From: Castanea sativa | Lineage: Eukaryota; Streptophyta; Magnoliopsida; Fagales; Fagaceae | NCBI RefSeq assembly: GCF_040712315.1 | Contig: NC_134016.1 | Span: 3,077,501-3,141,500 of the forward strand | Length of the DNA: 64,000 nucleotides | Direction: 5' to 3' | In this document: in pieces, positions 12,327-23,841 of the stretch | How positions within the stretch are numbered: position 1 is the first letter of the stretch | How the letters are laid out: each line of letters opens with the position of its first letter | Notes under the pieces: model-generated | Seen by the model: the letters and a program-made list of their open reading frames with translations, nothing else | What the model was told of the DNA's origin: nothing | Database searches by the model: none | Position numbers and translations under genes: made by a program

Positions 12327-12600
12327 AGGTTCTATAGCCGCGTTTTTAAAACGTGGCTATAGCTCAGAAAAATGTGGCTATAGGACGATTTGGTCTATAG
12401 CCGCGTTTTTTTAGGCCACGTTTTTAACAGTGGCCTAAAATGCGTAACTATAGGCTTGAGGGGTCTATGACCACATTTTTTTAAACGCGGCCATAGTTGT
12501 GGGTTAAAGCCGCGTTTTTGAAACGCGGCTTTAGGCTAGTTAAAACGCGGCTTCAGCCCATCACTATGGCCACGTTTTTAAAACGCGGCTATACCCCTGA
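12327..12600. repeat. Left subterminal repeats of the CACTA element
   Basis: About ten copies of a motif around GCCGCGTTTTTAAAACGTGGC, in both orientations, alternating with ctatag. Several are near-perfect palindromes. Decayed copies have TG or CA where intact ones have CG. Confidence 0.88.
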
Positions 12601-12708
12601 ATACTTCACAGCTGCTCTACACCCTTAGTTTCTCTCTTGCCTTCAGCTATACCCCTGAATACTTCACAGCAGCCTACTCTACACCCTCAGCTTCTCTCTT
12701 GCCTTCAA
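12589..12708 (+). repeat. Tandem duplication of about 58 bp
   Basis: Two adjacent copies starting ctatacccctgaatacttc and ending ctctcttgccttca differ by a few bases and a short insertion. They lie just inside the left subterminal repeats. Confidence 0.8.
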
Positions 12709-12929
12709 GAAGATCAAGAGGAACACAATTACACTAGGAACATTTTTTTCCTTTGACTTTCCTACACTTTCTCAGCAATGAAACACAAAATTGATGCCCA
12801 GAGTTCAAACAGTAGGATATAACAATCATAATAACAACAATATTTCAAAACATAGAGACTTTCTAGTTTCCACAAAGCATCTATACACTGAAATTCCAAA
12901 AATTTATTTGCCTACATCACAACAATAAT

Positions 12930-14887
12930 GCTATTTTTGTGAAGGCAAACAGCCTCCCAATGTGTCAAACCTAGCATAACTCATCAACTTTATATGAGAG
13001 GCAACTTGAGTTCTTTTGTATCTATTATTATTTTTATAGGCAGGATTTTGGAAGACATCCACAATCACTTTGGCATCTATCTCAACAATAAGACAAGTGA
13101 TATTTAAGGTAATTCCAACAAATATAAAGGTAATTCCAATCAGCACTGAAAGCCAATAATCATAGATCTGACAGTATAATAGTATCAACTATTATCCTTA
13201 CCTCCAAAGTGATGACTCCACAAAAATGTCTTTCCTCTTGCTTTTTGGTGTACCCAAGCTGTAAAATAAATGAGAGTCCAAGAATGCGTATGGATAACTG
13301 CTCTCCTACACCAAGAATGATTTTTCAGCCAATCAAAAAGAAAAATATGCTCTCTATGTAGTTATATGTTCCCCAAGAATAAAACCCAGTGATATAAGGC
13401 ATATCTGATTCGTGGAGAAGAGTTTTTTTCTTTTTATATATTTTTTTATAAGTAATAATGAATTTCATTAAAAGAACTCTGAAATGGTTTCCAAAAGAAT
13501 TACAATCTAAGATTTACAAGATCCATGAAAACTACTAAAGAATTTACAAGTTATCCCACCAATTATAATACAACATTCAAATAAAGAATGCAAAAATCAT
13601 TTTGAATTATACCAAGTTACAAACTAAAATCTGAGAAATATAAAGCACGGCTTTTATATTTGACACCTTTCTTTATAGCACATGTAGTTTCAGGTGCTTG
13701 TTTCTTCTTTTTCAAAAGGTCATAAAGTTATCCCATTCTTCCCTTGTTTCAAGTGCACTTAATTTAAATACTTCCAAAAACTAGAGAGTCCAAACCTAAA
13801 AGAGACAAGTAAAACAAATTGATGTCATCTATAAATTATACACCTTGATAATATTTTAAGTTTTACCTCAACAGCAAAACTAAATTTATTTCTGTATTAC
13901 AAGACCAACTTAAAAGTAAACATCCTACAAAATAGAAACCAGTGTCATTGGACATAACAAACTACCAAGCTGATTAATTCTTTTGAAGAATAAACAACAA
14001 GTTTTTTATTGGTTTGCTGAAAGTGGGTAAAAGTACAGTTGTATCAAGAAAAAAAACAAGATTTCAAAAAGTTGTGCATAAGCAATGGAACTAAAAAGCT
14101 AATCCAGATGCAAGCTTAAGTATTTACTAAAGAAGCAGAAAATAACCAACATTTACTCAACTCTATCTCTATCAAGACAAAACCACTCTGCATAATAGAA
14201 ATTTGAGTACTGAATAAGCCAAAATGGACCAAATATTCTAAATTGGACCAAAGTGGCTGAAATGGTCCGAATAGACAAAATGAACCCAATGGACCGAATT
14301 GAGTCACCAATGCAGTTAATAGAAAATTCTAATGTAGAGCCATATCTAGTCACTTGCCATTGCAACCAAAAGAGCCAATGGTGCCTCTCCAAATGGCATC
14401 TTTATTGTTTTCACCAAAGCATTAGCAGATTTTTTGGTGTGAGCTAGAAAAATTCAAAAGAACTATGAGATTTTTGTTTTCTTTTTGATAATTAATTTGT
14501 TATAAGGATTGGCTTTTGTCATCTTGTGCTAACAGTATAACTAAAATTCTTTGAATCTAGAACATTACTTCTACAATGCCCACAAGATTTTGCAAACGTT
14601 CAAAATAACAAGACAACGGCAAAGTCAAAATAAATATATAACAAGAATTAGAGAAAAAAACAATGTCCTCAGGACAATACCAACATGCAAAATAATGAAA
14701 CACCGTATGGTTACTATAAGTAAGACTTACAAATAAAATATTCAACTGAATTCATTCAGAATAGTGAAATGAGTAACAAAGAGAGCCTCCTTAGATGATA
14801 ATGGGGGGTTAAGCTACACTCCTAACTCTTAATGCAGTACATCAACTTTACCAAACACAAAAAGAAGTTCTGAAGAATCACAAACTT
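12930..14887. other. CACTA interior, AT-rich, no gene recognised
   Basis: No long frame and no transposase motif. At 14219-14300 there is a degenerate minisatellite of short units resembling AATGGACCGAA. A run near 13430-13470 resembles the T-rich tail of an inserted retroposon. Near 14350-14440 the minus strand has an exon-like frame (NALVKTIKMPFGEAPLALLV) ending in a stop; its identity is unknown. Confidence 0.45.
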
Positions 14888-15345
14888 ACCCATACACCTC
14901 TCTTGTGTGCTCCATGTCTTTGGGCCGTCAAGCTCTTCGTATATGGCAGGGCATAACTAATCCTATAAAACAAAAGGCCAAAGGCAAACAATCAGCAACA
15001 AAGTTTAACAATATGAAATCCAATTAAGTGAATTTCAATCCAAATTCTCAAACAGCAAAATGGACAATAAGTAAATATATCGCTTCCAATACGATTTCTC
15101 TCTAGTAAACCTCTCTAATTCTCTCCTTAAATCATTAAAAAAAAAAGCATAAATTCCTACGTCTAAAAAAAGAAGAAGCGTAAAGATAATAGTGGTTTGT
15201 TATCAAAGAGTTTGTGTTTGATTTAAATTGGGAAACCAAGTAGCATAATCCCCTAAAAAAAGAAGAGTAAACTCCTACCCCTAAAAAAAAAGCGTAAATT
15301 CTTATTACCTGAAGTTTAATGCCAACATTGACTCAGCCAAAGGAA

Positions 15346-15421
<76 letters not shown>

Positions 15422-16210
15422 ATAACATAAAGTAAAAATAAATCTCACCAAAAAAAAAAATGATACATGGCATATTTACTTGATTGCTTCAATTAAATTT
15501 CACCAAGAGACTTCTAATATTAATGAGAAACTTAAAAACAAAAATCAGGTAGCACAACAATCAGCTCCCTTCAATTGGCTGGTTGGCTCCAAGAGGTTGA
15601 TAGCAGCACCTATTTGAAATTCATTGAGAAGTTTTCTCAAGCACCTGGCGTACATTCCTTTTAAACCCAAAACAGAGCCACCCATTAAAAGAGCAAGCCA
15701 CCACCATTACAAACAACCAAATAAAATCATACAAAATCACAAAATCCAACAAGACTATCCCATATTTTGGTTCTCAACGCAACAAGACTATCAAACTACC
15801 CATTGAATTCCAACCACCCAATAAGCTATCTATCCACTCTTGCCACCACCAGCACTGCCAAAATCTGATTTGGACAACAAATAATTTATTTGTTGGGAAA
15901 AATAAGAGAGCATTTGAAACCATGATTTCAATTTCCTACCATGAAATGCAGGCATTTGAAAGCATTCACCTGCTATGATCGAGCACATTAATGAAGCTAA
16001 CGTATTGAAGTAAATAGAGAGCATTGTCTAGATGAAGGAGACAAAAGAAAAATAAGTAAAAAATCATGTGATTTAAATAAATATATAAATAAAATAAAAT
16101 ACCATACCTACCTTTTCTACATATTCAACTACGGTAGAGTTAATCACCTCCTTGATTACTTGCATGGTTAGAGCATGTGGAGGCCCCTCCATAAAAACCA
16201 CAAGTACATG
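14888..16210 (-). pseudogene. Captured exon-like pieces of an unidentified gene
   Basis: On the minus strand, three coding-like blocks are separated by sequence with splice-like ends. The first (about 16204-16113) contains FMEGPPHALTMQVIKEV and ends at a GTAGG donor. The second (from 16027, after TTCATCTAG) contains TMLSIYFNTLASLMCSII and MPAFHGRKLKSW. The third (about 14970-14888) contains AIYEELDGPKTWSTQE and ends at GTAAG. The peptides look like real protein with hydrophobic helices, perhaps a helical-repeat protein, but I do not recognise it. The blocks lie inside the CACTA element in the same orientation as the L7a fragment. Confidence 0.4.
15352..15424. repeat. (AT)n-(GT)n microsatellite
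   Basis: A run of AT dinucleotides passes into GT dinucleotides and ends GTATGTATGTATAT. Simple repeat. Confidence 0.95.
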
Positions 16211-16719
16211 GAGTGCTGCTCTAAACTAGTCAACCACAACAAAGGATAGTTAAATAGTCATTAAATGATTGGAAGCCACTTCTGTTGACTACTGTAACTC
16301 TTCATGGATGACCATATGCAGTTAGAAAACAAAAACAAAAACAAAAAACAAAAGAAATGAGCTTCTCTCCATGATAAAATATACACCTTTTGCAAGACCT
16401 CAAAACTCAGACTCAGTGAACTATTAAAGCAAACCCCAAAACCCTCATACAATATATGAACGGATATATATATGACCCAAATTATTTAAACTAATCTATA
16501 GTACTTATGAAGCACTTAAAAATAAGCCCATTTTAAACAGAGACATTGAAGAACTCCAATCAATGATATAATAACTCATAAATCACATGAATTAATTCAA
16601 AGTGGCCAAACCAAACATAAAACCTCCATCACGTTACAACAATATGATTCCTTAAATCTCAAATAATTGGAGTAGTAAAAAAAAAAACAAAAAATGTAAG
16701 AATCAAATAGTATACATAC

Positions 16720-16881
16720 CAAGGTTATTGTCGAGAGTTTTGGTGAACTGGTTGAGAGTTGGGGGGACCTTGAGCCTCTGCTTGAGGATCCGCTTCTTCC
16801 TCTGAAGCTGAACAGTCTTAGGCTATTTGATGAATCAGGTCAGATCTCTCTCCGGTGACAAAGCCCCACCGATCTCAACAT
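16720..16881 (-). pseudogene. RPL7A: Captured exon of 60S ribosomal protein L7a (eL8)
   Basis: The minus strand encodes IGGALSPERDL, then a stop, FIK, a stop, and [20 protein letters not shown] before a GTATGT donor at 16719. This matches the conserved plant eL8 segment around [24 protein letters not shown], and the exon end agrees with the usual splice position. One stop occupies the Trp of the conserved Phe-Val-Lys-Trp-Pro and the other an Arg, consistent with TGG-to-TAG and CGA-to-TGA changes. Only this exon of the gene is visible. It lies inside the CACTA element, so it is a captured, decayed host fragment. Confidence 0.85.
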
Positions 16882-17240
16882 CTCGTCCAGATCGACGACC
16901 TTCTTCAACAACCGCCACCGCTCCGCCTCACCGCCACGCGTCAACATGTACAACGTCTCCCCTCTGTTGTCTCCTTCGATGCGATTCTCCATCGACCACG
17001 ACCGCTCGATCTCTCCCAACAGATCCATCTCCGTCTCCCCACACGGCGGCACGTCTGGCACTGTCAGCAACCCTCACCACCACCACCAGATCGTGAAGCG
17101 CACCGCTCCTCAGAAAAGAACCTGTATATGCTCTCCTACCACTCACCCCGAAATTTCCATATACACCCCTCTACCTGGATATATAAAAATCATATATAAT
17201 CTCTCTTATCAAAGCCAGAGGGTTGAGATCGGAGATGGAG
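16840..17240 (-). pseudogene. GC-rich captured segment upstream of the L7a exon
   Basis: This block is much richer in G+C and CpG than its surroundings. The minus strand has an open frame of 76 codons (17070-16840) with NRGETLYMLTRGGEAERWRL and KKVVDLDEML, and it runs into the L7a exon. It resembles a first exon or promoter-proximal piece of a second host gene. I do not recognise the protein. Confidence 0.35.
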
Positions 17241-17394
17241 GATGAAGGTTGAGAGATGGAGGTTTGGAGGGCGAGGGTTGAGATCGGGCTTGAGAGGTAG
17301 AGGCTGATGTGCGATTGAAGAGGCTAGGGTTGAATTTAGACAGAGAAAGGTTCGAAGGGCTTAGATCAATGCCTTAGGGGTTCTTTTTCTTTCC

Positions 17395-17745
17395 AATTTA
17401 TAGTAGGGGCTGTAGCCCCGTTTTTTCAAACGCAGCTTCAGGGATGCTTTAGGCCACGTTTACAAAAACGCAGCTTCAGGCTGACTATGGCCGCTTTTTT
17501 AATAAACGCGGCTTTAGGACAGACCTATAGCCATGTTTTATAAACGTGGCTTCAGCCCATTCAAGAAAAACGCAGCTGTAGAACCAACAAACGCGGCTAT
17601 AGACCTGGTCTTAGGCTGCGTTCAACACACGCGGCCATAAATCTGGTGCTGTGGGTGCGTTTCAGGGAAACGCAGCTTAACTAGGGTCTTAGGCTGCATT
17701 TTTTCAAACGCGGCTAAAAAAAACGCGGCCTAAGACCTGCGTGTT
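17395..17745. repeat. Right subterminal repeats of the CACTA element
   Basis: About a dozen copies of AAACGCGGC-like motifs in both orientations, mirroring the left end, run up to the terminal TTTTGTAGTG. Confidence 0.88.
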
Positions 17746-17893
17746 TTGTAGTGTTGTATTGTGTATTTGTTTGTTTAATAAAGTCTTGATTCATAAAAAA
17801 AAATGTCATTTGCGCAAGCTGATGTTTCACTCTTCTATTGATAATAGTTTATGAATAATTTTAGACTTATATTTGAGTTATCATCAGAGCACG

Positions 17894-19231
17894 ATGGCTA
17901 GGGAAATTGTGAGATTCATGACTGAGGGAATTGTGAGCTCGATGACTGGGGAAATTGTATTTGTAAGTAAGTTGATTTCATATGCTACTAAGCTGATCAG
18001 CAGTGCTCGGGGTTGCGAGGACGAGCTAAGAGGGATTCGTCAATCATTAACCATGATTCGAGCTGTTCTGACTGACGCCGAGAGAAGGCAAGTGAGAGAG
18101 GAGTCTGTGAAGCTTTGGCTCCAGATGCTTGAAGATGTTGCTAATAAAGCTGACAATGTGCTGGACGAGTTTGGGTACGAGAATCTCCGGCAAAAGATAG
18201 AAGTTGGAAACCAAAGGAAGAGAAAGGTATGTGATATATATTCAACCTCCAATCGCGGTTTATTCCCCCTCTCAATGGCAGACAAAATTAAGGATATTCA
18301 GGAATCACTGGTAAGAGTAAAGGACTCGGCAAATAAGTATGGTTTTGCTAAATTATTGTTAGTGGAATCAGTAGATACTAACAATAAAATTATCCCAAAC
18401 CGAGAGACAAACTCCTTTCTTAATCATTCAGAAGTTATAGGAAGGCAAAATGATGTTTTGAAAATAGTGAACTTGCTAACTACTACAACCAATCAACAAC
18501 TCTCAGTCCTTCCTATAGTTGGAATGGCGGGTTTGGGGAAGACAACTTTCGCAAAACTTGTTTACAATCATGAGCTAGTAAAGAAACATTTTGATAAAAC
18601 AATATGGGCATGTGTCTCTAACGATTTCAATGAAAAAAAGATTTTAAGAGAGATTCTTGAATCACTTACTAATAAGCCAAGTCAATTACAAAGTGAGAAT
18701 GCAATACTTCAAAACCTTCAAAAAGAGTTGCAAGGAAAAAGATACCTTCTCATTCTTGATGATGTCTGGAATGAAGATCATATGATATGGGATAATCTGA
18801 TATCAATACCTGATTTAAGAGGATTGCATTCTCTTATCGAATTAAAAATTTGTAATTGTCCTAAATTGACGAGTCTCCCAGAGGGGTTAGCCCGCTTGAA
18901 GACTTTGGTGATTGGCAAGTTTTGTAAGGAGCTGGATGATTTCCCGAGTCTCGTTTCTATCGAACGCCTGCACGCATCACTGCAACATTTAGAATTGATA
19001 GGGTGGCCTAAACTAAACGCCATACCGGACAATATTCAAGGCTTGACTGCCCTTAAAAGTCTCTACATAACTGACTTTGATGGGATGGAAATTTTGCCCG
19101 AGTGGTTGACCAAGCTTTCTTCTCTTCAAACTCTGCGCATCTTCATTTGCTCCAAGTTAGAGGAAAGTTGTGCAATTGGTGGAAAAGAACGGTACAAAAT
19201 TGCCCATATTCCACATATCACAATCTCTTAA
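17894..19231 (+). CDS. CC-NB-LRR resistance protein with internal deletion
   Basis: The ATG at 17894 opens 445 codons without a stop; the frame is open a little further upstream but has no ATG there. Residues 1-190 are an Rx-type coiled coil with LRGIRQSLTMIRAVLTDAE. The P-loop GMAGLGKTT is at about residue 210, and an RNBS-A-like IWACVSNDF follows. Kinase-2 LLILDDVWNED is at about 285-295. The chain then passes directly (MIWDNLISIPDLRGL) to leucine-rich repeats that run to the C-terminus. RNBS-B, GLPL, MHD and most LRRs are missing, so the protein is well under half the usual length of over 1000 residues. The family senses pathogen effectors in the cytosol, with the NB-ARC acting as a nucleotide switch. 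This form cannot switch normally. It could be inert or act as a CC-NB decoy. The CACTA element ends 140 bp upstream. Confidence 0.8.
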   Translation: MAREIVRFMTEGIVSSMTGEIVFVSKLISYATKLISSARGCEDELRGIRQSLTMIRAVLTDAERRQVREESVKLWLQMLEDVANKADNVLDEFGYENLRQKIEVGNQRKRKVCDIYSTSNRGLFPLSMADKIKDIQESLVRVKDSANKYGFAKLLLVESVDTNNKIIPNRETNSFLNHSEVIGRQNDVLKIVNLLTTTTNQQLSVLPIVGMAGLGKTTFAKLVYNHELVKKHFDKTIWACVSNDFNEKKILREILESLTNKPSQLQSENAILQNLQKELQGKRYLLILDDVWNEDHMIWDNLISIPDLRGLHSLIELKICNCPKLTSLPEGLARLKTLVIGKFCKELDDFPSLVSIERLHASLQHLELIGWPKLNAIPDNIQGLTALKSLYITDFDGMEILPEWLTKLSSLQTLRIFICSKLEESCAIGGKERYKIAHIPHITIS

Positions 19232-22127
19232 GCGAACAAGTGGTATGTGTAGTCAAATCCACTTATCATACTCTCATTTAAATCAATATTATATTCTTAA
19301 TTGCCTCCAATTCTTTTCTCTCTTTAAGTTTCTGCCAAATTGTTTTTTTTTTTTTTTTTTTAAATAAAATTTTTGGCAATTTCTGATTAGATCAGTTAAA
19401 GTATCCTGGATTGCATATTCTATTCTCTTCTATCATTGAATTTAATATTCGGTAGTATTTTATAAAATTATTTTGGCATGATTAGATTACTGTTGGACTG
19501 GCACTCAATTGGACAAGCCTTCATAAAATCTGAACATTGGGATGGATACAATTTACAATTTAGGCGTGGAGGTATCTAACTTGCCAACCAAACTTGTTTT
19601 CTCTACTGGTTTTGCTATTAAAATTTATAACGTACTCCCACTACTATTTTGTAATTTTATTTAACCATTCAATTATTGGTGGATTTAAAATTTTAAGAGC
19701 TTATCTCTCTTAATCTCTTTAAGAGACGAGCTCTTAAATTTATTTATATAATTTTTTTTAAGACCTTATAAACTGTAGAACTTTGTAAAGTCAAAAGCAA
19801 TACTTGCATTTGAAGTTCTCTTTGTATAAAATTTTCCCATGTTTTTTTTTTTTTGTTTTTTGTTTTTGATGGCTTGAGTGAATCTTATGTTATGGATTTA
19901 GCATTTGTGAATTAAAACTAATCATTTTCTGTTACTAATGGCCCTAACTTTTTGCTCTAGTAGAAACGGATGGTTTCATACAAGACCTGTATACTGTACT
20001 TAAGTGGATCATGGGTTAACATTTTCTCTCCTCAAAAGGTCCAATTCCCTTACTAAAGAGATGTTCTCTGGCGTTAGCCAAGTGGAAGGTTTCCTAAATT
20101 GGTCAAGAATTTTTTAGAAGTTATTGCCAACGTGATGCTCACTTTACAGCAAAAGCTAGATATTGCTTATTGTGGCTGCTGCCAGAGTGGCTAACAATTG
20201 CACACAGTCTAGTGGAGTGTCAATTTGATTCCTATCTGATTGGAGTTCATTAAAATTTTGTGAGTTCCCCCAAATCTCATCTTCTATTCTTCTTATTTCT
20301 TTATTTCATCTACTGTTTTTTGAAATTGTTGATATTATGGAATGTACAATTTGCTAGAGTCGTTGGACTAACTTTTCTCTCCTCAACATTTGGTACTTAC
20401 AGGATGCAAGGACCTTACTTATCTCCCTAAAGTGGATTTCATGCGTTTGATCACCAAATTGCTATGCCTATCCATTCATAACTGTCTCTAAGTTAAATAA
20501 ATAGAAGTGTTGAGGGCGATGGCACATCCTGGTCCAAAGATGGGGAATGGATTAAAAAGAGGAATCTGTTTGTAGTTCACGTATATATTATTACAATAGT
20601 ACGTGTGGTATGTTTTCTTAAACTTAATCCTCATCTCTTCTCTGATGCTTTACCTTAAATCAACCAATTCTATTCATAATTGCCATACTTTCTTCCTATC
20701 TCAGTTTAGTTTTCCCCCAATCTTTTTCTTTGTTGATGAACTATATTGTCTTGATGTGCAGGTGCTAGTGGCAACATATATATTGTATTCAGCTGGAAGA
20801 ACAATTTGACTAATTCAATGGAGTTTAGTAGAAGTTCTTTAAAGTTGGTAAGATTTTCTTCTCTTCTCATTTATGAAGTATTATATGAATCCAACAAATA
20901 TACTATTCATGCCAAAGATCCCCTCTTCCCTATCACTTTTCCTACAACATATACAAACCTGTTGCCTAGAAAAAGGAAAAGAAAATTTTGTCAATCCAAA
21001 ATACTCTATGAGTTTCTTTTGACATGATTAGTATTGGTAGTATTTTATTAGTACAACTGGAGCAAGAGCTTAAGAAATTTAATATTACTTTTATCCCAAC
21101 AATTGGGACCACCATATTGTAATAATACAATACAATTTATGCTTGAAGGTAACTAAACTTGGCAAATCATCACCGTCCTCATCTTTTTCCTTTGTTTTTT
21201 CTATCTAAATTGTTGACATGTTTCGTCTCTCTTATGAATCTAGCAACATCTTGTGTTCTTTATTTAGCCATTCAATCATTGAAAACCAATGGGCATATAC
21301 ATTAAGCTTTTGCATTTGGAAACTTCGAAAGCTAGCTAATTAAATTAAGCATTAGAGATTGTAAGTTCATATAAAAGCTCCTTGTGCGCAAAACAAAGTG
21401 AAGGATTTCTTCAAATTAAAGAGGGAATTATTATTCCTTTTCTTGATTATAGACTTTCTCAGTTTTTCGAAGTTCCTGAATGCTTAAGTGGGTCTCTTAT
21501 TCTGGATGGGTTCAAATTTTGAAGAACTTGAGGAGTTTTGCTCTTTCATACTTTGGAAACTAGACTAGTGAGTGAGCTCAATAGAATAAATTCTTCAAGT
21601 TTTTGGTTTTGGATATTAAACCCTGGCCACATACATTAATAACAATAAACTAAGGAATCTTTTGTGCTTGTTTCATGTGCTACAACTATGTTTTCATATG
21701 AGATGGTTATTCAGAATAATCATTACATATTATAAATCTTTGTGTACATAGTTGGGTAATGTTCCTTTTGCATTTGTGGAATTATAATTGTTTTTTCTAT
21801 TACTGATGGCCCTAGTATCCCATTGTAGAAGAGAAGGGAAGATTCTACTTAGGAGCAGCATATGGCAATCATGATTCCCTAAAGCTGATGCATGTGCTCC
21901 CATACTATGCCTCACCACATCATGCAATCTATTAGATATTTTATTGTCCAAGATTTTCATCATTAAAAGGAAGGATGAGCTGAAGGTAATGCCCTGGGCT
22001 TTCCAAGATTGTCATCTAAAACAAATTGACCGCTATGTCATCCACCTGGTAGCATCTTGAAGCTTATGTGATATCAGAAAAAGCTGGTGGTGAGTCCGTC
22101 TATAACTGACTTTCTGCTATCTTTCTC
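19232..22127. other. Downstream region of the NLR, no gene recognised
   Basis: AT-rich sequence with poly(T) tracts and several GTAAG or TTGCAG-like sites, as is common for multi-intron 3' untranslated regions of NLR genes. The frames present are short and show no protein motif. I see nothing else. Confidence 0.4.
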
Positions 22128-22820
22128 GGCGAAAATGGGAATTTAACATTAATTTTTAAAAATTATAATTAGTAGGTACTGTTTATAAACTATATTTTTT
22201 ACTAACATCTCGAGTCTAAGAGACTCGATTTTGGGCCTATAAATCGAGTCTCAAAGACTCAATTTTCATGGTCGAATCAAGTTTGATGTGACATTTTTTC
22301 CATTCTTTCACTTTGTTTTTTCTTATTTTCCTTCTCCTTCTTTTTTTTCTGAGTTATTTTCTCTGTGCATCTGTTCATTTGCTTCTTGCACAAGCTCAGC
22401 CACTACAGGTCCATCGTCGCCGACCCAGAAGTGCAACCCAGGCGGCGCGACCCAGGTGCGCAACCCAGGTCGCGACCCAGGCTGCGCGACCTAAGCACGC
22501 GACCCAGGCGCGCAACCCAGGTCGCGACCCAAGCGCTCGACCCAGGTTTCTGGGATTTTTTTTTTTTCTTTTTTTTGGGAGAGACTTGAAATTTTTTTGG
22601 TTTAGAAATCGAGTCTCTAAGACTCTATTTCCAGGTGGACACCATGTGGATAAAATGCCACGTCAAACGTGATAGACCATGGAAATCGAGTCTTTGAGAC
22701 TCGATTTTGGCCCCCAAAATTGACTCTCTTAGACTCGAGATGTTAGTATTATATTAACTTTCAAAATAGTACCTAGTAACTATATTCTTAAGCAATTATG
22801 GCTAATGGCCCATTTTCCCC
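22128..22820. mobile_element. Mutator-like MITE with long terminal inverted repeats
   Basis: The ends GGCGAAAATGGG and CCCATTTTCCCC are inverted to each other. Similarity continues inward for roughly 150 bp or more, through ACTAACATCTCGAGTCTAAG on the left and its complement on the right. Nine-base flanks atctttctc (22119-22127) and gtctttctc (22821-22829) agree at eight of nine positions, the size expected for Mutator elements. 693 bp and no transposase, so it is non-autonomous. Confidence 0.8.
22415..22548 (+). repeat. GC-rich minisatellite of GCGACCCAGG units
   Basis: About ten irregular units resembling GCGACCCAGG or GCGCAACCCAGG in the middle of the Mutator-like element. Base composition is sharply different from the AT-rich arms. 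Overlapping open frames here are by-products of the repeat. Confidence 0.8.
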
Positions 22821-22829
22821 GTCTTTCTC

Positions 22830-23816
22830 TAAACTAGTATGTATTTTTTTTCATATAAGAATGAAATATCAAACTTTCATTCATAAATTATTTGTTATTT
22901 CTTCCATAATATATTCACTTTCTTCAAGCTTTTCTCATAATTTGGTCATAATGTGTCTGTAGGAAGACTTGGTTCTTGAATTTCAACCAAGGTCCGCTAA
23001 TGCGTGAACGGGTTTGTTTACTTAAGCTGTCTAACTCTCTTGGAAAGGTTTTGTTAATTTCTTTTTTATTTCCCTTCCCCCAACATAATATAATGCATGA
23101 AAAATGAATTTTTTTTTCTTTTTAAATTTTTTTTTTAATAAATGCTTGCATAAGTGTCATGGATAAAGTTTAAATTCACACAAAAAATTATTGATATTTT
23201 CCCAATATTATATTGTTCTTGAGCTTTAGCCAATTATCAGATTTGCTTTTGTACTTTTAACAATTGGCCCAGTAATTGCTTTTTTTTTTTGAAATCCAAT
23301 GGATAATAACTCACTCTCTAGCATCATTGACAACTCATTTCCCAACATAATTTCAATTTTTTCATCTTTAGGTACCTACGGAGCTTTGTTGTGGCTGCTA
23401 GTGCCAGCTCATTGCCCCATTTTCTTTCTTCTCTACACAAAAACTCCTATCTCAACCAAAATTATTAATCTTTTTTTTTTTTTCTAGTGCAACATCATCT
23501 TTTTGACTTTTTAAAGAAGTGAATATGCAAGTGCATTTTCTTTTCTCTCTCTTTTATCAATCATCATTGTTATTTTACCATTTGTATTATTTTTGTTTCT
23601 TTTTTCTGCCACTATGTGTGTGTTGATATGCATAAGGGTATTTAAGATTTTTTTGTTCACATTTATGTATTGCTATCTTTATTCTATTAAAGATTGTTGG
23701 GCATAATTTTGATGTGAACTATTCTTTTATTGGATTTTTTTTTTTTTTTGGTGGTATTTGTCTATAATAAACTATATAATTTTTGTATGTTCATTAATGT
23801 AGGGGCTTGTTTTGCA
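22830..23816. other. AT-rich sequence, no gene recognised
   Basis: Poly(T)-rich intergenic DNA. No protein motif, no terminal repeats with a clear target duplication, and no RNA gene were seen. Confidence 0.45.
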
Positions 23817-23841
23817 GCCAAAGCCCAAAATGTATGGGATA

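Larger units (their letters stand above)
12313..17753. mobile_element. CACTA (En/Spm-type) transposon with captured gene pieces
   Basis: The left end reads CACTACAAAAAAAA and the right end TTTTGTAGTG, inverted to each other. The 3-bp target duplication TTG is at 12310-12312 and 17754-17756. Both ends carry dense subterminal repeats built on AAACGCGGC in both directions, as CACTA elements use for transposase binding. Over 5441 bp I find no TNP2-type transposase, so it is non-autonomous. Its interior contains exon-like pieces of host genes (16720-16881 and 14888-16210), making it a Pack-CACTA-like element. Orientation is not defined. Confidence 0.88.

Noticed and set aside
17873..17893. Upstream extension of the NLR frame to 17873
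   Set aside because: The codon at 17873 is TTG, not ATG. The first in-frame ATG is at 17894, in a reasonable context (AGCACGATGGCT).
22288..22672. Three overlapping plus-strand frames in the Mutator-like element
   Set aside because: They are created by the GC-rich minisatellite. The peptides are repeats without a domain.
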